A stretch of DNA of 64,000 nt, taken from positions 2,086,805-2,150,804 of the forward strand of contig CP075367.1 in NCBI GenBank assembly GCA_019454165.1, given 5' to 3'. Position 1 is the first letter of the stretch. Every line of letters starts with the position of its first letter. The notes beneath the pieces were generated by a model. That model made no database searches and had not been told where the DNA came from. It saw nothing but the letters and a program-made list of their open reading frames with translations. Both the position numbers and the translations under genes were made by a program. Shown piece after piece: positions 1 through 9,047 of the stretch. The DNA is from Anaerolineales bacterium (GTDB lineage: Bacteria > Chloroflexota > Anaerolineae > Anaerolineales > UBA11579).

Positions 1-1
1 G

Positions 2-3000
2 GGCAAGACCCTGGTGGCGACCGCCCCGCTGTACCTGAATTCCCTGAGCGGGCAGGGCGCCCACCTGATCACGGTCAACGATTACCTGGCGCGGCGTGAC
101 GCCCGCTGGATGGGGCCGATCTTCACCCTGCTGGGTGTAAGTGTGGGCGTGCTGCAGATGGGCAACCGCACCGACAGCGGGCGCTGGGCTTATGTTGTGG
201 ATCTGGGTAAGGAATCGACCCAGGAGGACCAGCACCAACTGCGCCAGGTTGAGCGCAGCGAAGCCTACCAGGCGGATATCACCTACGGCACCAACAGCGA
301 ATTTGGCTTCGACTATCTGCGCGACAACATGCGCATGACCCAGGCCGAGAAGGTGCAACGCGGCCACAACTACGCCATCATTGACGAAGTCGATAATGTG
401 CTGATCGACGAGGCACGCACCCCACTGATCATCTCCGGCCCGGCCCATGACGAGGCTGAGCACTATGTGCGCATGGCCGATGTGGTCAAGCGCCTGAACC
501 CCGAAGACTACGAGATCAACGAGAAGGACCGCACGGTCACCCTGACCGAGGTGGGCACCGCCCACATGGAGCAGCTGCTGGGCACGCCGCTGAGCGACCC
601 GGAGCGCCCCGAGGACGTGACGCCGGAGCAGGCGCGCACGATGGGTTTTGTGGAGCAAGCGCTGCGGGCGCAGTTCTTGTTCAAGCGCAACAAAGACTAC
701 CTGGTGCAGGGCGGCCAGGTGGTGATCATTGACGAGTTCACCGGGCGTCTGATGCCCGGGCGCCGCTGGTCAGACGGTTTGCACCAGGCGGTGGAGGCCA
801 AGGAAAAGGTGAAGGTGGAGAGCGAGAATGTGACCTACGCCACCATCACCATCCAGAACTACTTCCGCATGTATGCCAAGCTGGCCGGCATGACCGGCAC
901 AGCACTGACCGAGGCCGAAGAGTTCAGCAAGATCTACAAACTGGAAGTGGTGGCGCTGCCGCCGCAGGTGGAGTACGCCGCCTCGCGCAAAGAGTCGACG
1001 CTGGAAGAGGTGGAAGCAAAGGATGAGCAGGGCTACCGCTACAGCTACTTTGCGCGCCGGGACGATCCGCAGAAGGCGCCGGCCTTGTGGCGGCGCAAAG
1101 ACTACCCGGATGTGGTCTACCGGACGGAGGAAGCCAAACTGCGCTCGATCGTGCAGGAGATCATCAGCATCCACGTGATCGGCCGGCCGATCCTGGTGGG
1201 CACTACCTCGGTGGAGCGCTCAGACCAGCTCTCGAGCCGCCTGCGCCCGGAGCCGATCCAGCGCATGCTGCAGACCATGCTGCTGCGCCAGATATGGCTG
1301 CAGAAGAACAACAAGACCGACGAAGGCTTCATTATTCCTGAGCTGCAATTCCTGTATGAGCCGCTGGAGAAGCTGAACGTAGCGCAATTGCGCCAGTTCG
1401 GGCGGGATCTGGGGGTGCAGCTCAATTTGCAGAACGAAGAGAACCTACCCACCCTGCTGAGCAGCCTGGGCTTGCGGGCTGAGGATGCGCCGCGGCTGGT
1501 CAATGTGATCCAGGGCGGCGTGCCGCACCAGGTGCTGAACGCCCGCAAGCACACGGAAGAGAGCCAGATCATTGCCGGCGCGGGCGCGTTCGGCGCGGTG
1601 ACGATCGCCACCAACATGGCGGGCCGCGGCGTGGACATCAAGCTGGGCGGCGAGATCGCCGAAGAGGTGACTGCAGCGGTCAACCGCGTGCTGCGCAAGG
1701 CCGGGCACGCCCAGGCTTATGCGTTGAGCTACGACGAGCAGCGCAAGCTGCTGCAAGGGATGAACCCGGCGGACTTCGGCATCTACAAGTCCGAGGTGGA
1801 GTACTTCATGCAGTCGGTGGAGGAGATGGGCAAGGTCAAGACGCTGGGCGGCCTGCACGTCATCGGTAGCGAGCGACACGACGCACGGCGTATCGACAAC
1901 CAGCTACGCGGCCGCGCCGCTCGCCAGGGCGATCCCGGCTCCTCGCGCTTTTACCTCTCGCTGCAGGATGACCTGATGCGCTTGTTCGGCGGACAACAGG
2001 TGGAGAGCGCCATGCTGCGCATGCGCATGGATGACGCTCTGCCGCTGGAGTATGGGCTGGTGAGCCGCATCATCGAGCAGTCGCAGACGCGGGTGGAGGG
2101 CGCCAACTTCGACGCCCGCAAGCACCTGCTGGAGTACGATGATGTACTGAACTCGCAGCGCGCCACGGTATACGCGCAGCGCGACCGGATCATGTCCAAA
2201 GATGACCTGACCGACGACGTGCTGCAGATGCTGGAAGAGGAAGTGAGCCTGCGCGTGCCGGCGGCCATGGCCGACAGCGACGGGGCCTGGAAGCTGCTGG
2301 CCTGGCTGGAGCAGATCCAGCCTACGTTGATCATCAATGGCGTGCCTGTGCCTTCGTTCACCTTCCAGCTGTTATTGGATGAGTTGAAAGCGAAGAACCT
2401 GCACAGCCTGGACGAGGCCAAGGCGGCGCTGAACGAAGTTGCCACGCGCGCCCTGCAGGCCGAGCAGGCGCACCTGCTGAGCAGCCTGGTCGGGCTGGTG
2501 GAGAGCAACCAGACCCGGCTCGACCAGGTGCTGGACGAACGCCTGGAGACCATCGAGACGTTCAAACAGGGCTTGCGCATGGAGGATGAAGGCCAGGGAC
2601 GCAACGCCAATGAGCTGAGCACCGAACTGAGCAACGCCCTGCACATGCCGCTGAAGATCGACGGTGGGCTGCAAAAGCTGCTGCGCGAGAATCCAGAATC
2701 AGCGGCAGACCAGATCTACGAGCAGGTGGCCACGGCGCTGACCGAGCAGGCGATTGCGCGCGTGGTGGGCGCGGTGGAGCGCCGCCTGGAGAGCGATCTG
2801 GGCTTGAAGCCGGCCGAACTGGCCAACCAGGATTGGCCGCAGATCAGCGAGCAGCTGAACGCGGCGGTCAACGCCGAGTTCGCTGCCCGCCAGGAGCGGC
2901 TGATCGGCAACGGCGAAGGCCAGCTGGCCAAGGACGTGGCCCAGGTGCTGGGCGACGGCGAAGTCAGCGAGCTGAAGCTGCTGAGCGCCCTGCTGGCGAT

Positions 3001-3748
3001 GCCAGAGAGCCGCGTGACCAGCTTCGACAAGCGCAATCACCAGCAGGTGGTGCAGCGCCGCCGCCGCATGAGCCTGACCTATTACGCAGCCAATTTCATT
3101 GAAGGGCTGGATGAGCAGAAAGCGGGCGACCGCATTCTGAGCCACCTGAAGAACGCCCGCCGCGCCACAGAAGCCGTATGGGGCACCGGCACCTGGGACG
3201 CGGTGGCCGGGCGCACGCTGGCCGAGCTCTCGCCGCAGGCGAGCGAGGCGGTGCGCAGCGCCATCGGCGAGGAGGCGTATGCGGCGCTGGGCAGCCAGCC
3301 GCTGAGCAGCCTGCCGGAGGAAGCACGCGTCAAGACGGTAGCCGAGTTGGGCCGCCGGGCGCTGAACGAAAGCTATCGCCAGGTGCTGCTGCGGGTGATC
3401 TCCGAGTTGTGGGTGGACTATTTGACCCGCATGGAAGCGCTGCGCATCTCAGTGCGCCTGGAAGCGTATGCCCAGCGTGATCCGCTGGTGGAGTACAAGG
3501 CGCAAGCCTTCAAGATGTTCCAGACCCTGTTCGCAGATATGCGCAGCAGCCTGGTGAACCGCATGTTCACCTTCGGCCCTGGCGCAGTGCAGAGCCTGGC
3601 GCGCGGCGCCAACCCGGCGCCGGCCGCGGCGGCCAGCAGCCCGATGGCAACCGGCAGCAACGGCAGCCAGGAAGCTGGCGAGCCAGCCGCGGCGAGCGAT
3701 GGCGGCGATGGCGGCAAAGGCAAACGCCGCCGCCGCAAGAAGAAGTAG
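2..3748 (+). CDS. secA: Preprotein translocase ATPase SecA, 5'-truncated by the window edge
   Basis: SecA is the ATPase motor that pushes unfolded preproteins through SecYEG. The reading frame is open from base 2 and begins inside the Walker A motif (GKTLVAT), so the true start lies upstream; the GTG at 14 is an internal valine. Visible landmarks are DEVDN..LIDEARTP at about 383-430 (Walker B/DEAD), the preprotein cross-linking region ending in YAKLAGMTGTA, then TNMAGRGVDIKLGG and QLRGRAARQGDPGSSRFYLSLQDD. At least 1248 residues are visible, against about 840-900 usual. One insertion of roughly 90 residues separates VGTTSVERSDQL (about 1196-1231) from GVPHQVLNARKH (about 1519), and the helical C-terminal part is also long. 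The C-terminus is a Gly/Ala linker and a Lys/Arg tail instead of the cysteine zinc motif. Identification is firm. Confidence 0.97.
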   Translation, partial: GKTLVATAPLYLNSLSGQGAHLITVNDYLARRDARWMGPIFTLLGVSVGVLQMGNRTDSGRWAYVVDLGKESTQEDQHQLRQVERSEAYQADITYGTNSEFGFDYLRDNMRMTQAEKVQRGHNYAIIDEVDNVLIDEARTPLIISGPAHDEAEHYVRMADVVKRLNPEDYEINEKDRTVTLTEVGTAHMEQLLGTPLSDPERPEDVTPEQARTMGFVEQALRAQFLFKRNKDYLVQGGQVVIIDEFTGRLMPGRRWSDGLHQAVEAKEKVKVESENVTYATITIQNYFRMYAKLAGMTGTALTEAEEFSKIYKLEVVALPPQVEYAASRKESTLEEVEAKDEQGYRYSYFARRDDPQKAPALWRRKDYPDVVYRTEEAKLRSIVQEIISIHVIGRPILVGTTSVERSDQLSSRLRPEPIQRMLQTMLLRQIWLQKNNKTDEGFIIPELQFLYEPLEKLNVAQLRQFGRDLGVQLNLQNEENLPTLLSSLGLRAEDAPRLVNVIQGGVPHQVLNARKHTEESQIIAGAGAFGAVTIATNMAGRGVDIKLGGEIAEEVTAAVNRVLRKAGHAQAYALSYDEQRKLLQGMNPADFGIYKSEVEYFMQSVEEMGKVKTLGGLHVIGSERHDARRIDNQLRGRAARQGDPGSSRFYLSLQDDLMRLFGGQQVESAMLRMRMDDALPLEYGLVSRIIEQSQTRVEGANFDARKHLLEYDDVLNSQRATVYAQRDRIMSKDDLTDDVLQMLEEEVSLRVPAAMADSDGAWKLLAWLEQIQPTLIINGVPVPSFTFQLLLDELKAKNLHSLDEAKAALNEVATRALQAEQAHLLSSLVGLVESNQTRLDQVLDERLETIETFKQGLRMEDEGQGRNANELSTELSNALHMPLKIDGGLQKLLRENPESAADQIYEQVATALTEQAIARVVGAVERRLESDLGLKPAELANQDWPQISEQLNAAVNAEFAARQERLIGNGEGQLAKDVAQVLGDGEVSELKLLSALLAMPESRVTSFDKRNHQQVVQRRRRMSLTYYAANFIEGLDEQKAGDRILSHLKNARRATEAVWGTGTWDAVAGRTLAELSPQASEAVRSAIGEEAYAALGSQPLSSLPEEARVKTVAELGRRALNESYRQVLLRVISELWVDYLTRMEALRISVRLEAYAQRDPLVEYKAQAFKMFQTLFADMRSSLVNRMFTFGPGAVQSLARGANPAPAAAASSPMATGSNGSQEAGEPAAASDGGDGGKGKRRRRKKK

Positions 3749-3756
3749 GAGCCCGC

Positions 3757-4596
3757 ATGGCAGCAGAATGGCATCTGATCCCCACCGGGCGCGTGTGGGT
3801 GGACCCGGGCGGCCCGTTCGGCCTGGTGCCACGCGCATTATGGAGCCGCAGCCAGCAGGTCAATGAGCACGGCCTGGTGGCGATGGACCTGACCTGTTTA
3901 TTGATCGTCTCGGAGGGCAAGACCATCCTGGTGGATACTGGACTGGGCGACAAGCTCAACGAGAAAGGCGTGCGCCAGTGGAACCTGGAGTACCCGCAGG
4001 GCACGATGCTGGAGAATCTGGCGGCGCACGGCGTGCGGCCGCAAGATGTGGACATTGTGCTGGATACGCACCTGCACGGCGACCATTGCAGCGGCAACAC
4101 CACGCTCGTGGATGGCGCGCTGGTAGCCACCTTCCCCAACGCGGAGTATTGGGTGCAGCGCCTCGAATTTGCGGACGCCATGCACACGAACGAGCGCACG
4201 CGTGCCACCTACCTGCCGGAGAATTTTGTGCCGCTGTGGGAGCAAGGCAAGCTGCGCCTGCTGCACGGGGACACGCAGGTGACCAGGGATGTGCGCTGCG
4301 TGGTGACGCCGGGGCATACCCGCGCCATGCAGTGCGTGCTGTACGAAGGTGATAGCCAGCCGATGTTGTACGTGGCGGACCTGGCCAGCTATGCAGTGCA
4401 CATGGAGCGCCGTGCCTGGGTGACGGCCTACGATGTGGAGCCGCTCGAAACCATCCGCACCAAGGGCTATTGGCAAGACTGGGCGCTGGAGACCCAGGCT
4501 CGCCTGGTGTTCGAGCACGACACAACCATGCCGGTGGGCGTGCTGACCAAGGACGATGAAGGCAAGCTGAAGGTGAAGGCCGCCGCCATCAACTGA
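3757..4596 (+). CDS. MBL-fold metallo-hydrolase (lactonase-like)
   Basis: This 279-residue protein has the metallo-beta-lactamase signature THLHGDHCSG at about residues 105-114 (HxHxDH, two-metal site), a second metal-ligand region around TPGHTRAMQ and a downstream VADLA segment. The layout, with an early DTGLGD strand and DTHLHGDH, resembles the N-acyl homoserine lactonase/glyoxalase II-like branch that hydrolyses esters or lactones. The substrate cannot be read from sequence. It starts 8 bp after the secA stop, with AGGAG just upstream, so it is probably co-transcribed with secA. No signal peptide is seen; a cytoplasmic location is likely. Confidence 0.85.
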   Translation: MAAEWHLIPTGRVWVDPGGPFGLVPRALWSRSQQVNEHGLVAMDLTCLLIVSEGKTILVDTGLGDKLNEKGVRQWNLEYPQGTMLENLAAHGVRPQDVDIVLDTHLHGDHCSGNTTLVDGALVATFPNAEYWVQRLEFADAMHTNERTRATYLPENFVPLWEQGKLRLLHGDTQVTRDVRCVVTPGHTRAMQCVLYEGDSQPMLYVADLASYAVHMERRAWVTAYDVEPLETIRTKGYWQDWALETQARLVFEHDTTMPVGVLTKDDEGKLKVKAAAIN

Positions 4597-4627
4597 TCGC
4601 AGCGCCAGCGGCCAAAGCGAGGTGATG

Positions 4628-4873
4628 ATGGGTACCGATTTCTCTCGTTTGAAGCGTAAACGCGCGCCAATGCCGGCGGATGTTCGTGCGGCGTTGGAGC
4701 AAAGCGGGCAGCTGGCTGCGTATAAGCAGCGCCCAGCCTACCAACAGAATGACTATATCGGCTGGATCGTGCGCTCGGTGCGGCCAGCCACCCGCCAGAA
4801 ACGCCTGGAGCAGATGCTGGATGAGCTGAAGCGCGGCGGGGTGTACATGAACATGAAGTGGACGCCGCGCTGA
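4628..4873 (+). CDS. YdeI/OmdA-like small protein
   Basis: The sequence matches the C-terminal part of the YdeI/OmpD-associated family: a PADVRAAL segment, then a run around YIGWIVRSVRPATRQKRLEQML (residue positions about 38-59) and a short basic tail. Members are small and their biochemical role is unclear. Three tandem possible starts exist (GTG 4622, ATG 4625, ATG 4628); I chose 4628 because GAGG at 4619-4622 then sits five bases away. It follows the MBL gene by about 30 bp on the same strand. The family assignment is moderately sure; no function is claimed. Confidence 0.7.
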   Translation: MGTDFSRLKRKRAPMPADVRAALEQSGQLAAYKQRPAYQQNDYIGWIVRSVRPATRQKRLEQMLDELKRGGVYMNMKWTPR

Positions 4874-4897
4874 GCGCGGCAGCCTGGAAGCCCAACC

Positions 4898-5242
4898 ATG
4901 ATCAAGATCAAACGAGTGTACGAGCCAGCCGAACGGGGTGATGGCTACCGCGTGCTGGTGGACCGCCTGTGGCCGCGTGGGTTGAAGAAGGAAGCAGCCG
5001 AGCTGGACCTGTGGCTTAAGGAGATTGCGCCCTCGCCCGCCCTGCGCACCTGGTTTGGGCACAAGCCGGAGCGCTTCGCAGAGTTCAGCAAGAGGTACAA
5101 GGCCGAGCTAAAGGCCAACCCGGCGGTGGCGCAGTTGCGGGCACTGGCCGGCGAGCACAGGACGGTGACGCTGCTGTACGGGGCGCGGGATACGGAGCAC
5201 AACCATGCAGTGGTGTTGGCGGCGTATGTGGGACGGGCTTGA
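4898..5242 (+). CDS. DUF488 family protein (YeaO-like)
   Basis: A 114-residue protein beginning MIKIKRVYEPAERGDGYRV, followed by LVDRLWPRGL, WLKEIAPSPALRTWFGHKP and a C-terminal TLLYGARDTEHNHAVVLAAYV. This is the characteristic pattern of the short YeaO-type DUF488 proteins, whose function is not established. It lies 24 bp after the YdeI-like gene, closing the secA-led plus-strand run; the repeat cluster follows immediately. Length matches the family (about 115-120 residues), so it appears intact. Confidence 0.85.
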   Translation: MIKIKRVYEPAERGDGYRVLVDRLWPRGLKKEAAELDLWLKEIAPSPALRTWFGHKPERFAEFSKRYKAELKANPAVAQLRALAGEHRTVTLLYGARDTEHNHAVVLAAYVGRA

Positions 5243-5249
5243 GAGCCGG

Positions 5250-5546
5250 TCTTACTCATCACAGATCGCCCTATTACAGAGAATAGACAAGACAAACCCA
5301 GATTGCTTCGTCGTTCAGCGGCTGTGCCGCTTCACGTCCTCGCAATGACGGGAGGGGAAGGCGGATTGCTTCGGGGCTGAGGGTTGCATTTTCATGCAAC
5401 CCTCAGCTCTCGCAATGACAAGCGGGCGGGTCTGAGACCCGCCCCTACGCCTGATAGTTCGTCCTATCTACAACAAGATAGACAAAAACAAAACCAGATT
5501 GCTTCGTCGTTCAGCGGCTGCGCCGCTTCACGTCCTCGCAATGACA
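5250..5546. repeat. Cluster of short interspersed repeats filling the gap between the DUF488 gene and mutM
   Basis: Nearly the whole 306-bp gap is repetitive. A 51-bp unit starting CAGATTGCTTCGTCG and ending CTCGCAATGAC occurs at 5299-5349 and 5495-5545 with about one difference, and the similarity extends about 40 bp upstream of each copy. A third unit with the same ends (GATTGCTTCG...CTCGCAATGAC, 5363-5419) contains a perfect 14-bp hairpin (5376-5389 with 5394-5407). A separate GC-rich hairpin (GGGCGGGTC 5424-5432, GACCCGCCC 5436-5444) lies between. These look like non-coding, genome-wide REP- or MITE-like units. They lie between convergent genes. I see no gene here. Confidence 0.8.
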
Positions 5547-5548
5547 AT

Positions 5549-6367
5549 TTAGAGGCGCTGGCAGTTGGGACAGTAGTGCGTGCTGCGCTGGCCCACGACG
5601 ATGCGGCTGATAGGTGTACCGCAGCGCGGGCAGGGCTCGCCGGTTTGCTGGTAGGCCTTGAAGTAATTCTGGAATTCCCCACCCCGATAGACCCAATCAA
5701 TGCTGGCTCCGTTGCGTTTGATGCCTTCGGTCAGCACCTTGCGGATGGCGCGCAGCAGCCTGCCGGCGGCAGCCTTGTCTACGGATTGGCTGGCCTGCAG
5801 CGGGTGCAGCTGCGCGGTCCACAGCGCTTCGTCGGCGTAGATGTTACCCAGGCCTGCAATAAAGGCCTGGTCGAGCAGGAGCGGCTTGAGCTGACGGTTG
5901 CGCTCGGCCAGCATGCGGTGGAAGCGGGCCGGCGTAAGGGCCGGATCGAACGGCTCAGGGCCGAGGGCGCCGAGCACCACTTCGGGATCATCCAGCAGCC
6001 AGATGCGGCCGAACTTGCGGGCATCGTCGAAGCTGAGCTGGACACCGTCATCGAAGAACATCTGCACGCGGGCGAAGCGCCCCAGCGGCTGCTCGCCGCG
6101 GCCCAGCAGCAGGTCGCCGCTCATGCGCAGGTGCACCAGCAGGCCGCCCTGCGAGAGGTCAATGCGGATGAACTTGCCGCGCCGCCCCACCCCGGTGACC
6201 TGGCGGCCAGCCAGCTGCTGGCCGAAGCTACGGGCGCCGGGCACGGCGATGCTGCGCGGCCAGCGCACGCGGGCGTGCGCAAAGCGCCGGCCGATGACGT
6301 TGAGGCCGAGGCCCTGGCCGCTCACCAGGGAGCGGGCTACGGTTTCTACTTCGGGGAGTTCGGGCAT
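5549..6367 (-). CDS. mutM: Formamidopyrimidine-DNA glycosylase (Fpg/MutM)
   Basis: Base-excision repair enzyme that removes 8-oxoguanine and other oxidised purines and then cleaves the abasic site. The N-terminus is the canonical MPELPEVETVARSL, where Pro2 is the Schiff-base nucleophile and Glu3 is catalytic. A helix-two-turn-helix region (GLGNIYADEALW) follows in the middle, and the C-terminal zinc finger CPRCGTPI...THYCPNCQRL carries all four cysteines. At 272 residues it is full length. It lies downstream of prs on the same strand, separated by 65 bp that hold two hairpins. Confidence 0.97.
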   Translation of the reverse strand: MPELPEVETVARSLVSGQGLGLNVIGRRFAHARVRWPRSIAVPGARSFGQQLAGRQVTGVGRRGKFIRIDLSQGGLLVHLRMSGDLLLGRGEQPLGRFARVQMFFDDGVQLSFDDARKFGRIWLLDDPEVVLGALGPEPFDPALTPARFHRMLAERNRQLKPLLLDQAFIAGLGNIYADEALWTAQLHPLQASQSVDKAAAGRLLRAIRKVLTEGIKRNGASIDWVYRGGEFQNYFKAYQQTGEPCPRCGTPISRIVVGQRSTHYCPNCQRL

Positions 6368-6370
6368 GGT

Positions 6371-6414
6371 GCGCTACTTCGTAGCGCGGGCAATGCTACC
6401 CGCTTGCAGCGGGT
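6371..6414. repeat. Two short hairpins between prs and mutM
   Basis: GCGCTAC (6371-6377) pairs with GTAGCGC (6381-6387), and ACCCGCT (6398-6404) pairs with AGCGGGT (6408-6414). Both have 7-bp perfect stems and 3-base loops, without a T tract on either strand, so they look like repeat units rather than terminators. They sit directly upstream of the mutM start codon. Confidence 0.6.
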
Positions 6415-6432
6415 CACGCTTTGCCGCGCAGT

Positions 6433-7422
6433 TTACTCATTGAACATTTGGCCCACGCTGACGCCGCGATGGGCGCGTGAGATGACCTCGCCCAGCAGCT
6501 CATCCACCGAGAGGATGGTGAGCTTGTCGCCCAGCTTCTTCTTGGCTTCGGCGGGGATGGGCACAGTATCGGTGGTGATGATGCCGGCCAGCGGCTGGGC
6601 GGCCAGGCGCTCCACGGCCGGGCCGGAGAGCACGGCGTGTACGAAGACCAGGTAGACGTTGCGGGCGCCGGTCTTTTTGAGCAGCTGGATGGCGTTCGAG
6701 ACCGAGCCAGCGGTATCCACTTCATCATCCAGCAGGATGACATCTTTGTCGACTACATCGCCCACCACGCTCATCGCCTCAGTGCGGGCGTCGTGCGGGG
6801 TGCGGCGTTTCTCGATGATGGCGAGGGGCACGTCAATGCGCTCGGCAAAATTGCGAGCGCGCTTGGCGAAGCCGAGATCCGTGCTGACCACGACGGGGTC
6901 TTTGAGGGTCTTGCACAGCTTGGCCACATGCTTGGACAGGATGTGGAAGGCGGTGAGTACATCACCGGGGATGGAGAAGAAGCCCTGGATCTGGCCGGCA
7001 TGCAAGTCCAGCGTCATGTAGCGGTCGGCGCCGGCCACCTGGACCATATCGGCCATCAAGCGGGCGACGATGGGGACGCGGGGCTGGTCTTTCTTGTCGG
7101 AGCGGGCGTAGCTCATGTAGGGGATGACGGCGGTGATGCGCGCAGCCGAATCCAGCCGCAGGGTCTGCAGCATGATGAGCAGCTCCATCCAGTTGCGCTG
7201 CACGGGGTGGCTGGTGGACTGGATCACGTACACATCCTGCCCGCGCACGCTGCCGTGCAGGCGCACCATGATGTTCTCGTTGGAGAATTCGACGATGTCT
7301 CGCCCGCTGAGGGGGACTTTAAGATAGCGGGCGATCCGCTCGGCCAGCTCCGGGTTGCCGCTGCCAGTGAACAGCTTGATATCGCCGTACAGGCCTTTTG
7401 TGCTGCGCGCGGCAGGGCTCAT
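6433..7422 (-). CDS. prs: Ribose-phosphate pyrophosphokinase
   Basis: Makes PRPP from ribose-5-phosphate and ATP for nucleotide, histidine and NAD synthesis. Diagnostic stretches are KLFTGSGNPELAERIARYL at the start, VYVIQSTSHPVQRNWMELL, the DLHAGQIQGFF segment, and the PRPP-binding loop VILLDDEVDTAGS (canonical DDxxDTxGT) near residues 230-242. The 329-residue length is typical. Its ATG overlaps the stop codon of the upstream GNAT gene by 4 bp (7419-7422), which implies translational coupling. Confidence 0.96.
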   Translation of the reverse strand: MSPAARSTKGLYGDIKLFTGSGNPELAERIARYLKVPLSGRDIVEFSNENIMVRLHGSVRGQDVYVIQSTSHPVQRNWMELLIMLQTLRLDSAARITAVIPYMSYARSDKKDQPRVPIVARLMADMVQVAGADRYMTLDLHAGQIQGFFSIPGDVLTAFHILSKHVAKLCKTLKDPVVVSTDLGFAKRARNFAERIDVPLAIIEKRRTPHDARTEAMSVVGDVVDKDVILLDDEVDTAGSVSNAIQLLKKTGARNVYLVFVHAVLSGPAVERLAAQPLAGIITTDTVPIPAEAKKKLGDKLTILSVDELLGEVISRAHRGVSVGQMFNE

Positions 7423-7970
7423 TTTGAGCTGCCTTTCAGGGCATCGTACTCGGGGCGAAGGATACTCATCATCAGCACGTCAGAGTATACGCCCTCATCG
7501 TACTGGGCGTGGCGCTGGCGGCCTTCAAGCTGGAAGCCGGCTTTCTCATAGGCGCGCAGACCGGCTTGGTTGCGTTCGTAAGCACGCAGGTATATGCGGT
7601 GCAGGTTCAGGGTTTCAAAGCCAATTTGCTGTAGCAACTGCATTGCCTCCGTGCCGTAGCCTTGATTCCAGTGCGCTTTCTCGCCAATCATAATCCCTAC
7701 CTCAGCGTTGCGATGCACCCAGTCAATGTGATGGAAGCCGCAGTTGCCGATGGCGGTCCACTCTTGTGCTTGCTGTATCTCGATCACGAGGGGTTGTTCC
7801 TGCGCGGGGCGGCTGGCCAGCTCCGCAAACCAGCGCTCTTCACGCGCCATGGAAATGGGCCAGTAGGCGGCCAGGTTGTGGCGAACTTCAGGGTCATTGA
7901 GCCAGGAGACGAAGAGCGGCAGGTCTGCCTGCTCTGGGCTGCGCAGGCGCAGCCGGGAGCCGTGGATCAT
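7419..7970 (-). CDS. GNAT family N-acetyltransferase (RimJ/RimL type)
   Basis: Acetyl-CoA-dependent acetyltransferase fold: N-terminal RLRLRSPEQADLPLFVSWLNDPEVRHNL, a central IGNCGFHHIDWVHRNAEVGIMIGEKAHWNQGYGTEAM containing the acetyl-CoA pyrophosphate loop, and NLHRIYLRAYERNQAGLRAYEKAGF. This is the subfamily that acetylates protein N-termini, antibiotics or small amines; the substrate is unknown. I chose ATG 7970 because GGAG lies 7 bases upstream on the coding strand, although the frame stays open to 8039. It overlaps prs by 4 bp. Confidence 0.88.
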   Translation of the reverse strand: MIHGSRLRLRSPEQADLPLFVSWLNDPEVRHNLAAYWPISMAREERWFAELASRPAQEQPLVIEIQQAQEWTAIGNCGFHHIDWVHRNAEVGIMIGEKAHWNQGYGTEAMQLLQQIGFETLNLHRIYLRAYERNQAGLRAYEKAGFQLEGRQRHAQYDEGVYSDVLMMSILRPEYDALKGSSK

Positions 7971-8042
7971 GACCGCACTCCGGGCAGACCTGGCTGTTCC
8001 ATAGTGCTCACATAATACTGTGAAATTTTTGAACTGCAATAT

Positions 8043-9038
8043 CTAGGGCAGCAAAGCTTGCAATGCCTGGCGGGGTGAGAGCTTGCGCGCCACCAATTGA
8101 TCCAACGCATCCGTGTACTGCGCATCGGTGACCGTATTGCGCCAGCTGGCCATCAAGGACTGCTGGAGCAGGCCCTGCAGTTGAGTATGCAGACGAGCGC
8201 GCTCGCGGCGCTGCCAGTCACCGCTCTTTTGCAAATGGACCTTGTGGGCGGCCAACACCTCGAGCAGCTCAGGCAGGCCAGCGCCCTCGGTGGCGACGGT
8301 GCGGCGGATGGGGATGAGCCAGTCGTCTATGGGGGCATCATCGGCCGGGGCCAGTACTTCCTCCAGGCGGCCATGGTGCTGCACCAGATGCTTGGTGGGA
8401 TGGCCCAGCTTGAGCATGCCCAGCAGGGCACGCTCGGCGGCTTCCACACCCGGGCGGTCCGCCTTGTTGAGCACCAGAATGTCGGCGATCTCCAGAATGC
8501 CAGCTTTGATGGCCTGCACATCATCGCCCAGCCCGGGCACATCCACCACCAGCACAGTGTGGGCCAGCTTGGCGATCTCGACTTCGGATTGGCCCGCCCC
8601 CACCGTCTCGATGAGGATTACGTCAAAGCCAGCCGCGTCCAGCACCTGCGACATGCCGGCGGTGGCCTGGGCCAGGCCACCCAGCGAGCCGCGCGTGGCC
8701 ATGGAGCGGATGAAGACTCCGCTGTCGCCGGAAAGTTCACGCATGCGCACGCGGTCACCCAGCACGGCGCCGCCGGTGAAGGGGCTGCTGGGATCGACGG
8801 CGACGATGGCGACTTTGAGCGGCTGCGGCGCCTGGCGGTAATGCAGCGCGATCTGGTTTACGAGGGAAGACTTGCCGGTACCAGGGGCGCCGGTGATGCC
8901 GATGAGATGGGCTTTGCCGGTGTGGACGAAAAGCTGGTTGAGGGCCGCATGGCCAGCAGGGGTGTCATTCTCCACCTGGGTCAGCAGGCGCGAAACAGCC
9001 AGCCGGTCGCCTTGGAGGACGGAGTCTTGCAGGCTCAC
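8043..9038 (-). CDS. meaB: Methylmalonyl-CoA mutase-associated GTPase MeaB
   Basis: G3E-family P-loop GTPase that protects and reloads adenosylcobalamin-dependent mutases. Visible: Walker A GAPGTGKSSLVNQ (about residues 51-63), VDPSSPFTGGAVLGDRVRM, the FIRSMATRGSLGGLA stretch, VGAGQSEVEIA and the guanine-specificity motif NKADRPG. The 331 residues match the family. The GTG start at 9038 follows the cobalamin-binding subunit by 9 bp, so the two genes form an operon. The large catalytic mutase subunit is not in this window. Confidence 0.95.
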   Translation of the reverse strand: MSLQDSVLQGDRLAVSRLLTQVENDTPAGHAALNQLFVHTGKAHLIGITGAPGTGKSSLVNQIALHYRQAPQPLKVAIVAVDPSSPFTGGAVLGDRVRMRELSGDSGVFIRSMATRGSLGGLAQATAGMSQVLDAAGFDVILIETVGAGQSEVEIAKLAHTVLVVDVPGLGDDVQAIKAGILEIADILVLNKADRPGVEAAERALLGMLKLGHPTKHLVQHHGRLEEVLAPADDAPIDDWLIPIRRTVATEGAGLPELLEVLAAHKVHLQKSGDWQRRERARLHTQLQGLLQQSLMASWRNTVTDAQYTDALDQLVARKLSPRQALQALLP

Positions 9039-9047
9039 GCGTCCTCG

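Noticed and set aside
5299..5545. CRISPR array
   Set aside because: Only three units with unequal spacing and different interiors; no cas genes, and the units have hairpins typical of REP-like elements.
5384..6655. 423-residue plus-strand frame opposite mutM and prs
   Set aside because: It is the complement of two certain genes and starts inside the repeat cluster; composition is that of a shadow frame.
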